A stretch of DNA of 64,000 nt from Parasponia andersonii (taxonomy: Eukaryota; Streptophyta; Magnoliopsida; Rosales; Cannabaceae), in NCBI GenBank assembly GCA_002914805.1, contig JXTB01000116.1, positions 425,978 through 489,977 of the forward strand, given 5' to 3'. A program made the translations under genes and the position numbers. A model generated the notes under the pieces. That model ran no database searches. It saw only the letters and a program-made list of their open reading frames with translations, and was not told the DNA's origin. This document shows positions 45,062 to 55,546 of this stretch, one piece after another (position 1 is the first letter of the stretch; each line of letters begins with the position of its first letter).

Positions 45062-47089
45062 GTATATTTGAATTTTTTTAGGTTAAATATATATTTCCTT
45101 TTTCTGTTTTTTTTTTTTTTTTTGCAAAAAACTTCCTGTTCTTACATTTTTTGTTTTGTACTAGATCATGGTGAAAATTGATCAAGATATTTATCATAAT
45201 GAATATTATTTAGTACGTAGATATATCCCTTCAATTCATAGTAACTATCCTATTAGTTTTCCTCCCCCCTACTAAAAACCATCACTAAGTTCTCCTTCTC
45301 TTACATAAAATAAAATGTATGAAGTCTATATATATATATATATATATATATATGCTGAAATATTATTTAGAATTATCTGGTACATATACTCTCTCTCTCT
45401 CTCCATTACGATTGTTGATGACTGCAGCCAGAGAAAGCGAGCTCTTCTCTACTTTTTTTCAACCCCTAANTTTTTTTTTTTTCTTTGGCACTAATCCAAG
45501 GTACGTGTTCTACATTAAACCATGCTAAGCTTTTATTTTTTTTCGCTATCTTGATGAATATGGTTCCATAAAATTAAAGTTATGATTAATTAAACGAAGG
45601 GTAGACTTATCCTTTGGTGTTTATTGTTCTAGATTACAATCACTATACATCCTAGAATCATTGTTTATTTACTGAAATTGGAGCTCTTTTATTTTGTAAT
45701 TGATCAAGGTTTATAAAATACATGCTAAAACTGAAACTATTTTTGTTTCAATAAAAAACTGAAACTTTTAAAAAAATAGTAATAATTTTTAGCTTTATTT
45801 GGTTTTATTTCTTCGTTTATACAGTAAAATAAAACAACTATATGTTTGCTTTCCGAAAAATATATATATATATATATATATGTTCTTGTAATTAGCTACT
45901 TTTTCTTTTTGTTTTGGATCCGGATTTGATTTGAGCAGGTTTTTCTCTTCTTTTTTTTTTTATATAAAAAAAGCGGTTCTTACTCTTCCGAAAATTTTTT
46001 TTCTTTATAAAAATTGTGAAGAAATGAGATTTTATAAATTTCCTTAAAAAAAAAGAAATAAGAAAATATATATAAGTACATATTAGGTTATTATATATTT
46101 ATGAAGAGAATCTCGCATATAGATTGTAGAAGACTGGATCCACGTATTATCCACATCACTTTAACATACGTACACATGGGCTCTTTAAAAATATGATATC
46201 AATCAGAAAGTGTTTAGGGCCCAATATCCTTCTTTTGGGCCTTATTTTTTCCCCAAGATTCCATATGCAAGTGTTGTGGTATATGGGAAAAATTCCGATT
46301 ACCACTTATAAGACAATTAATTATTTGTAAATAACATTTTCTTTGTTTGAATTTATACCATTTTTATTTTTCAAAAAAATTTGCTTCGTTTGTTGGTTGT
46401 CCCTACGAAATCAATTACTGAGGAAAAGTTTAGCCGTGGTAGTTAATATAGAATATAATAGGCTACTTAACCCACAGAATATATATGCAGTATGATCCCT
46501 ATGAGATTCAATTTAACCAAGTAAATTATGAGGAAATTAAAGTAGGTAGAGATCTATGTATAACGTTATTCATTAAAATATGTCACTAACCAATCCAATC
46601 CAATTACAAAGCTAATTAAAGAGGCTAATCCATAAAAATAACAAGGGTAAGTGGTATTGGGGAGTATAATATATTAAGTGGCACCGGAGCATGGATACTA
46701 ACACTTTAGAATACTTAAAATATGGTAAGTGTAAGTGGTGTTAGAGCATATAAGTTGTATAACTTGTATTGAGGTGCATAGCGGACTTTGGTAAAGTGCT
46801 AATCTATTAAAAAAATGACGTGTAATAAACTCATATGTTCAATGTTTTTTCCTTTCAAGTCTGCATATATATTGGATTATGTCGGTATTATTGTATTCCA
46901 AAAACTCGTATCCGATCAATCATTAGATTTTCAAAATTTGTATCAAATAATTTATTTTAGATCAAATAATATCGAATCAAGTCAGTTATCCAATCAGATT
47001 GGATAATTTTTACAAACTTCTAAGAATAAGTGTTCACTTCATTATTTTAATCTTCTAATAAATGAAACATATCAATTTATGTGCTTCGA
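44806..47089. other. Intergenic DNA with microsatellites
   Basis: (CT)n(TA)n at 45027-45062, (TA)n at 45329-45352 and 45860-45881, poly-T runs, and one N at 45470. Around 45390-45500 the text ctctctctctctccatta, ctgcagccagagaaagcgag and a donor-like caag|gtacgt could be a 5' leader or exon edge, but no protein motif supports it. No gene is called. Confidence 0.45.
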
Positions 47090-47094
47090 ATATG

Positions 47095-47554
47095 TGTTGA
47101 AAATAAACTTGTTTAAGGCCATAAGAAATATTTAAACTCATCAACATGAGACCCAATAAGTTGGAGTTAGCCCAAGTGCAAAACTCATAAAAGAAAAAAG
47201 CTCAAATCCAAATTAAAGAAGATTTTCACCTAGAATCTTCTAGTGTTAGTTAGATGTTAGCTTTTTACATGTAAATTATTTGATTATTATTAGAAGGGTG
47301 TAGAAGAAAATATGTGTGGTTTAAAGATTTTTGTAATTGTTTATCTGTGTGGTTCTCATTATTTCTCATGTAGTATAAATACCCCTCCCTATTTGAGTTC
47401 TAAGTATCAAATAAGAAGCAAAGCTTCTAAGAATGAAGAGAAGAGAGAAAGAAGCATAGCTTCTAGTGAGTGAGTGAGCTTGAAGAGTGAAGTTGAGAAT
47501 TTTCTTTTGTAAAAGTATTTGAGTGAATAATAAAGTTTGTTTTACTTTTCAACA
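47095..47554 (+). repeat. 5' LTR of copia C
   Basis: TGTTGAAAATAAAC ... TCAACA, with tagtataaataccc at about 47371-47384 as TATA box. A primer site follows as TAGTATCAAAGC (47558-47569), two changes from the usual TGGTATCAGAGC. Confidence 0.95.
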
Positions 47555-47836
47555 AAGTAGTATCAAAGCAAGGTTGTGAGTTCTCTAGAAATTCGAAGTA
47601 TGCTCTGTAGTTGCAGCTTTGACTGATCTTCTATATCAGAAAAGAATTCTTGAGATTGAGAATATTAGCCATTTGTTCCAAACATACTACTATTACATAT
47701 CAAATCGAAGAGCTCGACAAGATGAACAGATTGCCATAAGAATCAGCCCAATCGGAGTCCGAACGAGTCAGAACGAGTCGTCAGAAGTTTGCTGCCATAA
47801 ATTGAATCAACTCACTGAGTTGAGTCGAGTCAGAGT

Positions 47837-47955
47837 TGTTTGACCGATCCGTTAGAGCTGTTGACCAAGACATCAGAGCCGAGCCGTCAGAGCCGTTGAC
47901 CAGCGTTGACCATTGATCGAGCGTTGACTTTGACCATTGACTTTGACCAAGTCGA
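47837..47955 (+). promoter_or_regulatory. W-box-rich leader of copia C
   Basis: tttgaccgat, gttgaccaag, gttgaccagc, gttgaccatt, gttgactttg, tttgaccatt, attgactttg and tttgaccaag: eight TTGAC(C/T) cores in about 115 bp. The arrangement differs from B but the core density is retained. Confidence 0.48.
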
Positions 47956-48038
47956 TATAAAATCAATCTTAAGGTTTTTCGGCATTCTGGATCTATCTGT
48001 GTAGTCGAAATTTCCAAAAACTTACTCCGTTAAGAGTT

Positions 48039-48960
48039 ATAGCTACCGGCAGTTTAGCATTTCTTTAAGTTCCACCACTTCAAGGTAATAACTTTGATAA
48101 TTAGACTATCAAAATGAAAGTCCTCCTTAGAGCACATGATATTTGAAAAGTAGTAGAGAAAGGCTATAAAGAGCCAGGAGATGAGGCAACACTATCTTCA
48201 ACACAGAAGGATAGTTTAAAAGATTTAAGAAAGAGAGACAAAAAAACTCTCTTCCTTATCTACCAGGCCCTAGATGACGAAGGGTTTGAGAAAATCTCAA
48301 GTGCAACCTCTGCTAAGGAAGCATGGGAGAAACTTCAAATTTTATACAAAGGAGAAAAAAAGGTCAAAAAGGTCCGCCTTCAGACTCTAAGAGGAGAGTT
48401 TGATTTATTACGCATGACGAAGACTGAGTTAGTTTCTGACTATTTTTCTAGAGTTTTAACCATTTCGAATCAAATGAAGCGAAATGGTGAGAAACTTGAA
48501 AATGTTACGATTCTGGAAAAAAATTTTCGATCGTTAGACCCAAAGTTCGAGAATATTGTTATTGTCATCGAATAAACTAAAGATTTGGGAGCCATGATAA
48601 TAGAACAATGCTTGGGTTCTTTACAAGCTTATGAGGAAAAGAAAAAGAAGAAGCTAAATTTTAAGGAACAGCTTCTCAAGACACAACTTATAAAGAAAGA
48701 AGATAGCCAATGTAGCGAAAGAAGTCAACGTGGTCGTGGTAGAAGACAAGCCTGAGGACAAGGATATGGTACAAGTTGAGGTCGTGGATGAGGTTAGAAT
48801 TCCAACAACCACAATTATCAAATCAACAATTTCGAAAGAGGAGAAAGCTCTACAAGAGGTCGTAGTAGAGGTCGAATGAACTTAAGGCCTGAGAAGTCTC
48901 AAGTTGAATGTTTCAATTGTCACAAGTTTGGACATTATGCTAGAGAGTATAAAGTACCCA
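48039..48960 (+). pseudogene. gag: copia C gag
   Basis: The codon aligned with the ATG of B is ATA (48039-48041), so the start is lost. The VPPLQGNNFDN segment missing in B is present here. Then IKMKVLLRAHDI, the UBN2 domain (ALDDEGFEKIS, KEAWEKLQILYKGEKK, EFDLLRMTKTE, SDYFSRVLTISNQMKRNGEK, SLDPKFENIV), stops at several points, and the Arg/Gly-rich tail. The zinc knuckle reads CFNCHKFGHYAREY (about 48909-48950): the last Cys is Tyr. Confidence 0.92.
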
Positions 48961-50330
48961 ATAGCAGAATTGAAGAGAAAGTCAATTACGTTGAAGAAAA
49001 AAGGGAAGAAAATGGCACCGTGCTACTAGCATATAAAGACAACAATGGAGGACAAGACAACATATGGTATCTTGACAACAATCATATATGTGGGTGTCGA
49101 TCAATGTTTATAGAGCTTGATGAATCATTCAGTGGGAGTGTTTCTTTCGGTGATGATTCAAAAGTAGCGGTAAAAGGAAAAGGTAAAATTCTTATCCGCT
49201 TAAAAAATGGGGGGCATTAATTTATTTCAAATGTTTATTTTGTATCCATAATGAAAACAAACATCTTGAGTTTGGGATAACTCTTAGAGAAAGACTATGA
49301 TATTCACTTGAAAGATTATAGTCTTTCTATAAGAGATAACAATATGAACTTGATTGCCAAGGTGCCTATGTCAAGAAATAGAATGTTCTTATTGAACATT
49401 CAAAATGATATGACAAAATGTCTGAAAGCACGTTACAAGGATTCACCATAGCTATGGCATTTGAGATTCGGACATCTCAACTTTAGAGGACTAGAGCTAC
49501 TGTCCAAGAAAGAAATGGTGAGAGGCTTGCCATGCATCAATCATCCTGATCAACTTTGTGAAAGATACTTACTCGAGAAGCAATTCAGGAAAAGCTTTCC
49601 AAAAGAGTCGAATTCAAGAGCCCAAAAGCCACTAGAACTCGTGCATACAGATGTGTGCGGTCCGATCAAACCAAGTTCTTTCGGTAAGAGCAACTACTTC
49701 TTGCTCTTTATTGATGATTTCTCAAGAGAGACTTGGGTTTATTTCTTGAAACAAAAATCAGAAGTCTTTGAAGCTTTCAAGAAGTTCAAGGCTGCTGTAG
49801 AGAAGGAAAGCGGTCTTTAGATCAAAGCCATAAGATCTGATAGAGGAGGAGAATTCACTTCAAAAGAGTTCCAAGAATTCTGCGAAGCAAATGGAATTCG
49901 ACGACCTTTAACTGTTCCAAGATCCCCTCAACAAAATGGCATGGCAGAAAGGAAGAACCGGACCATCCTCAACATAGCTTGAAGCATGCTGAAAAGTAAA
50001 AGATTACCCAAAAAGTTATGGGTAGAAGCTATTGCATGCGCAGTTTACTTGTCCAATCGATCTCTAACAAGAAGTGTGTGGGGAAAGACACGACAAGAAG
50101 CATGGAGCGGAAGAAAGCCTGGGATCTCCCACTTGAGAGTCTTTGGAAGCATAGCCCATATGCATGTGCCAGACGAACATAGAACCAAGCTTGATGATAA
50201 AAGTGAGAAGTTCATTTTCATCGGCTACGACACCAACTATAAAGGATATAAGTTATACAATCCTAACAATGGAAAAGTAATTATCAGTCGAGATGTAATA
50301 TTCGATGAAGAAGGTGAATGAGACTTTGGC
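48961..50330 (+). pseudogene. pol: copia C protease and integrase
   Basis: The protease core WYLDNNHICG (about 49065) lacks three codons of the DTGAS motif by an in-frame 9 bp deletion, so protease is dead while the frame is kept. Integrase is recognisable: HLNFRGLELLSKKE, INHPDQLCERYLLEKQ (one zinc Cys changed to Tyr), LVHTDVCGPI, FIDDFSRETWVYF, a stop at 49819, IRSDRGGEF, PQQNGMAERKN, a stop at 49980, KLWVEAIACAVYLSNRS, SHLRVFGSIAHMHVPDE, FIFIGYDTNYKGYKLY and VIFDEEGE followed by a stop. D, D and E are all present. Confidence 0.93.
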
Positions 50331-52106
50331 TCTCAAACAAATGACTACAATTTCTTTCCACAATTTGAAGATATGGAAACACCAGTAGAGCAAGCGAGAG
50401 AAGTCTATCAAGAGGCTATTACTCCACCTTCCTCACCGATATCATCTACTCATGAAGACTCACCTCCATCTTTCTTAACTGAGAGGCATGAAGAACGTAC
50501 AAGAAGTCTTGAAGATCTATATGAGGTGACTAATAGACTTGAAAATCTCACTCTATTTTGCCTATTTGCTGTTTGTGAACCGGTGAACTTCCAAGAGGCT
50601 GTACAAGATGAAAAATAGAGAAATACGATAAATGAAGAAGTCAAAGCCATAGAGAAGAACGACATTTGGGAACTATCCATTTTTCCTAAAGGTCATAAAG
50701 CTATCAGTGTAAAATGGGTGTACAAGGTAAAGAAAAATGCCAATGGAGAGGTAGAAATATACAAAGCAAGGCTAGTCGCGAAAGGCTATAGTCAAAGAGC
50801 CGGCATTGACTACGACAAGGTATTCACTCCTGTTGTACGATTGGAAACTATAAGATTAATTATTTCTCTTGCTGCTCAAAACAAATGGAAGATTCATCAG
50901 ATGGATGTAAAGTTCGTATTTCTAAATGGAGTTCTTGAAGAAGAGGTTTATATCTAACAACTATTAGGTTATGAGATAAAATGGTATAAAGATAAGGTTT
51001 TGAAGCTGAAGAAGGCTCTTTACGGTCTAAAGAAAGCATCAAGAGCATGGAACAACCGAATTGACAAATATTTCCAAGAGAATGAATTCATTAAGTGCCC
51101 TTAGGACAATGCTCTCTATGTTAAGACTAAAGATGGTGATATTTTGGTCGTATGCTTTTATGTGGATGATCTCATATTCACTGGAAGTAATCCAAGAATG
51201 TTTGACGAATTTAAGAGAGTAATGACGCATGAGTTTGAAATGACAGACATCGGACTTATGGTATATTACCTCGGTATAGAGGTCAGGCAAAAAGAGGAAG
51301 GCATCTTTATCTCCCAAGAAAGCTATACAAAGGAGATCCTGAAGAAGTTTAATATGGATGATTGCAAGCTAATAAGTACACCAGTGGAGTGTGGAATAAA
51401 ATTATTCAAAGATGATGAAATAGAAAAGGTGGATCCAACACTTTTTAAGAGTCTTGTTGGATGCCTTAGGTACTTGACATGTACAAGGCCCGATATTCTC
51501 TATACAACTGGACTAGTGAGTCGTTACATGGAAACTCCAACAACTACTCACTTCAAAGCTTCAAAGAGAATTCTCTATTACCTAAAAGGTACGATCAATC
51601 TTGGCTTGTTCTATTCAGTTTCTAATGATTACAAACTCGTTGGTTACAGTGATAGTGATTGGGCCGGAGATACTGATGATCGAAAAAGTATAACTAGTTC
51701 TATGTTTTTCATGGGAGAAACTGCCTTCACCTGGGTATTTAAGAAACAACCGATTTTCACCCTTTCAACATGCGAAGCTGAGTATGTAGCTGCTACGTCA
51801 TATGTTACTCATGCAATCTGGCTAAGAAGGTTGTTGAAAGAGTTAAACATGCCTCAAAAGGAGCCAACAGAGATTTGTATTGACAATAAGTTAGCAATAG
51901 CTTTGGCTAAAAATCCAGTATTTCATGACCGAAGTAAGCATATCAATACTCGCTATCATTATATAAAAGAAGGTATTGCAAACAAAGAAATACAATTAGA
52001 GTATGTGAGATCACATGATCAGATTGCTGATATTTTCACCAAGCCACTCAAGTTTGAAGACTTTACAAGATTAAGAAATTTACTTAGTATTATAAAACAA
52101 GTTTAA
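50331..52106 (+). pseudogene. pol: copia C reverse transcriptase and RNase H
   Basis: The linker (TPPSSPISSTHEDSPPS) leads to WVYKVKKNANGEVEIYKARL, AKGYSQRAGIDYDKVFTPVV, MDVKFVFLNGVLEEEVYI, a stop at 50956, KKALYGLKKAS, a stop at 51103. From 51144 to the TAA at 52104 the frame is open for 320 codons: FYVDDLIFTGSNP (catalytic YVDD), YYLGIEVRQKEEGIFISQES, LVGCLRYLTCTRPDI, SDSDWAGDTDDRKS (RNase H Asp), STCEAEYVAAT (Glu), CIDNKLAIALAKNP (Asp), RSHDQIADIFTKPL. The RNase H is therefore essentially intact; the stops upstream make the polyprotein non-functional. Confidence 0.95.
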
Positions 52107-52113
52107 GGAGGGG

Positions 52114-52599
52114 TATTGAAAATAAACTTGTTTAAGCCCATAAAAAATATTTAAGCCTATCAACATGAGGCTAATAAGTTGGAGTTAGCCCAAGTGCAAA
52201 ACTCATAAAAAAAAAAAGCCCAAGTCCAAATTAAAGAAGCCTTCCACCTAGAATCTTCTAATGTTAGTTAGTTAGATATTAGCTTTTTACATGTGAATTA
52301 TTTGATTATTATTAGAAGTGTGTAGAAGAAAATATGTGTGGTTTAAGAATTTTTGTAATTATTTATTTGTGTGGTTCTCATTGTTTCTCATGTAGTATAA
52401 ATACCCCTCCTATTTGAGTTCTAAGCATCAAGTAAGAAGCAAAGCTTCTAAGAGTGAAGAGAAGAGAGAAAGAAGCATAGCTTCTAGTGAGTGAGTGAGT
52501 GAGTGAGTGAGTGAGTGAATGAGCTTGAAAAGTGAAGTTGAGAATTTTCTCTTGTAAAAGTATTTGAGTGAATAATAAAATTTATTTTACTTTCCAACA
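52114..52599 (+). repeat. 3' LTR of copia C
   Basis: Preceded by the polypurine tract aaggagggg. It begins TATTGAAAATAAAC and ends CCAACA. It is about 26 bp longer than the 5' copy, mainly because a (GTGA)n run at about 52487-52521 has expanded from about three to about eight units. Confidence 0.95.
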
Positions 52600-52604
52600 A
52601 TATG

Positions 52605-52873
52605 GAACTGATTTACTAGTTATTGGCAAATATTTGATATACCAAGTCTATAAACTAATATATCATTTAAAATGTATACTTATAATCTATAAGAATATAT
52701 AGAAAGGAGAATCAACTTGGGAATTGAGTCTTTGATCTAGTAACTTAGGTTTTTTTTTAATATTTTTATCGTTTTATTTGCTTTTTATGGTAATCAATAG
52801 AGAGGACACGTATCATTATTAATTTTTTATTTTGGACTTTTCCATGCAAAAGTAAATCTTTCTCTATTGTCTT
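52605..52873. other. Flank between copia C and the hAT-type element
   Basis: AT-rich; no gene or repeat recognised. Confidence 0.5.
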
Positions 52874-52881
52874 ATTAGAAC

Positions 52882-53264
52882 TAGGGGTGATAATATAGGT
52901 CATGACAGGATAACACGACTCGAAACCCGCATGATTAGTTAAACCTGCTTGACACATAATTGACTCGAATTGACACGATTAAGTGATTTTTTAATAAATT
53001 ATATTAAATAATTATTTTCAAAAAAAATATTTTTTTATGAATTTCTTGTAGATAAAATAAAAATATAAAGCTAATGAACTAGTTTCTCTTACTATATTAA
53101 AACTTAATTAAAAAAATCGAGTAAACTAACAATTATACTATTTATATACGTTTTGACTCATCAATCTGCACGTCGTTTTCATTAAACAGGTGACACGTAG
53201 GTTAATCTATTAACAACACGATTTAATTAGGTTAAACACGATACGACACAGATTGCCACCCCTA
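52882..53264. mobile_element. hAT-type non-autonomous element (MITE)
   Basis: TAGGGGTG at the left end and CACCCCTA at the right end are perfect inverted termini, and the flanks are a perfect 8 bp duplication attagaac (52874-52881 and 53265-53272), the hAT signature. The subterminal regions carry ggataacacgactcgaaacc and acacgatacgacacag motifs seen in a widespread plant 'GGGGTGGCAA' MITE group. No coding capacity. Confidence 0.92.
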
Positions 53265-53272
53265 ATTAGAAC

Positions 53273-53373
53273 TATTACTTTCTATTTTTATCATTTTCTA
53301 TGTATATAGTTCATAAAGTAAAAAGTTTATATTTAAGTTTTTATTATAACTATAGTCACGTGCATTTAAACTA

Positions 53374-53419
<46 letters not shown>

Positions 53420-53895
53420 ATATAATAGTTATTTGGGTCATTATAAATTTTAACCCTATTTTATAACATAAAATGAAAAAATAGACAAATTATAAATTAT
53501 TTATAAAATTAAGACTTTCATTGAATAAAAATTCAGAATTCTAATATTCCCCTTATTTTACCTTGGCCGAAAAGTTTTGAGTATATCAAAAAAGATAAAA
53601 GTAAAGGAGGTGGGGCAGTAAAAGTGGTCGACCATGTTCGATTAGCAGTCGAAATTTTTCAACTGCCATCCAAAAATTTTCAATTGGAATTGAAATATTT
53701 AATCTTCGGTTGAAAATTTTTAACCAACCGTCGAAAATGAATTGAGCGACAAGTTGAAATTTTTTGACTACAAGTAAAAAAATCGAGAAAAATAGGACGT
53801 GTGACAAGGATCAAGATCGAGATCAGTGATGGTAGTGAGGTATTATAGGTGATGGTGGTAGAAACTACTCAATATTTGTTAGAGAAGAATGTAAT
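53273..53895. other. Intergenic DNA with (TA)n and ttgaaaattt motifs
   Basis: (TA)n at 53374-53414. Between 53628 and 53775 a motif of the type (t)cgaaatttttcaa/ttgaaaatttttaacc recurs at least five times in both orientations, as in subterminal regions of larger DNA transposons, but no ends were found. No gene. Confidence 0.45.
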
Positions 53896-54759
53896 TAGAG
53901 GTGTCAAATAGGCCTGGGCCAGTCTACCTCACGAAATTTTCGAGTTAGGACAGAGAAACTAAATATCAGGCCTAGTCTGGCCTACAAATCTGCTTAAAAT
54001 TAGGCCAAGATGGGCCATAATGGGCAAACGGTGGGCTAACATGTTATTAGTTTTTTTTTCGCTTTGATCTAAATAAAATTTAAACATAAAAATGACTATT
54101 AATATGTAATACCATTAAATTATATATATAATTTTTATTTTTGTCATTTAAAATCTAATTATAATATTATTTAACATGTACAAAAATTATCTATTTACAT
54201 ATATTTTTTTAAAAATATCAATGTGGATTAAGCTTTGTGGGTTAGTCTAAGTTCCAAAGAAAAAGTACGGTACTAGTCCGACCCAGGTCCATATTATATG
54301 GGCCTGGACCAGCCTATTATATATAGAAGGAGTCAGGATGTGCCTCGATCATAGGCTTATAAACTTGACTAGGTCCGGTCCACATTTCTATTATCTCATA
54401 TTTAATTATTCTATATAATTTTAAATATATTTCTTAATTAGAATTTTAAAAGTCTTAATTAAATATTTTTATTTGTCTTTTTTTTGTTTATTTTTAATTT
54501 ATTTAAATTTTAAAATAATATAATTGAATTTTAGGCTCACATTTGATATTTTAAAACATAAACAACAATGAAATTAGGCCCGCATAAGCACAACTTATTT
54601 AAGCCCATATAAAATGTGAACTAGGCTTGCGAGTCGTGTCGGACTCTTTAATAAGAATATGAGTCAGACCGAACTAGCCTATATTTTAAGTAGAATAAAT
54701 CTAGATTTGGTACAAAACCCATATGAACTTATCAAATGTAAGCCGGCCGTTCATCTCTA
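53896..54759. mobile_element. Candidate hAT-like TIR element, 864 bp
   Basis: The left end TAGAGGTGTCAAATAGGCCTG and the right end CGGCCGTTCATCTCTA (reverse complement TAGAGATGAACGGCCG) form imperfect inverted termini. Both subterminal regions are rich in ggcc/gggcc and tagcctat motifs. No 8 bp target duplication is evident, so the edges or age leave doubt. No coding capacity. Confidence 0.6.
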
Positions 54760-55225
54760 ATATTTTTTTCGTGGGCTGGCTGATTTAATATAAGCCATTC
54801 TCATAAAGGTGCCGATATTATAATTGCTAGTTTTTCTTTCGTAACTTCTGCTCATTGTAATTAAAAAACCAATTGAAAATCTTTTAATCTAGTTTTGGCT
54901 TTTTGGTTTGTTATATTAACGGATTTTATGAGAGAAAATTGAGAAATGAATAGACTCAACAAAAGTTTGTTAGGAAAGTTCAGAATAGCTATAACTAACT
55001 ATGTACAGCTGTAGGCTGAGAGTCATTACGCCTTTTTCATTGCCTTTGCATATTTCAAATCAGAAAAATAAATGAATAAACAATTCAATTCATTCGATCT
55101 AACCGTAGATCTTAATATACATCATCAAAGCAATGATTCCTAATATTTTCTGACTACTTTTCTGTTTGTTTCCTGCGAAAATACATAACCGTAAGTCATA
55201 AATACAGTATAGAGACATAGATTAC
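54760..55225. other. Intergenic DNA
   Basis: No gene or repeat recognised. Confidence 0.45.
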
Positions 55226-55302
55226 CTTTTAGTTTTCTCTTCAAATTGTCCTCTCAAGTCAATGTGCGAATCTTCCTATTGATCCTCGCACCTGGCCGAG
55301 CT
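55226..55302 (-). other. Candidate small exon (uncertain)
   Basis: On the - strand a strong acceptor (tcattcaatttcag) precedes 77 bp that end at a donor (aaaag|gtaatc). One frame reads SSARCEDQ, a stop, then EDSHIDLRGQFEEKTK. The in-frame stop and the lack of recognisable neighbouring exons make this a possible pseudo-exon only. Confidence 0.25.
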
Positions 55303-55472
55303 CTGAAATTGAATGAATAAATTAACCAAACACATATGTGATTTCTCTTTCTCTCCATTTCACATCTATTCCACAGGAAGATAGATATACACATTTATAC
55401 ATACATACACATATTTTGTGTATTTACAGTTATATATAACACAGATACACGCGTACAGTCAAATTTATGTGC

Positions 55473-55546
<74 letters not shown>

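Larger units (their letters stand above)
47095..52599 (+). mobile_element. Ty1/copia LTR retrotransposon C
   Basis: A complete 5.5 kb element of the same family and orientation as B, bounded by a perfect 5 bp target duplication atatg (47090-47094 and 52600-52604). LTRs 47095-47554 and 52114-52599. Gag-pol is readable in copia order with scattered stops, a lost start codon, a damaged zinc knuckle and a missing protease motif, but with an open 320-codon run covering the end of reverse transcriptase and RNase H. It is the best guide to what is missing in B. Confidence 0.96.

Noticed and set aside
45319-45528. Open frame with LRLLMTAARESELFSTFF near a CT-rich leader
   Set aside because: Crosses an N and a poly-T run; looks a little like a gene start but nothing downstream supports it.
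53628-53775. Recurring cgaaatttttcaa-type motifs as a CACTA subterminal region
   Set aside because: No CACTA terminus, target duplication or transposase nearby; kept only as a note in the flank.
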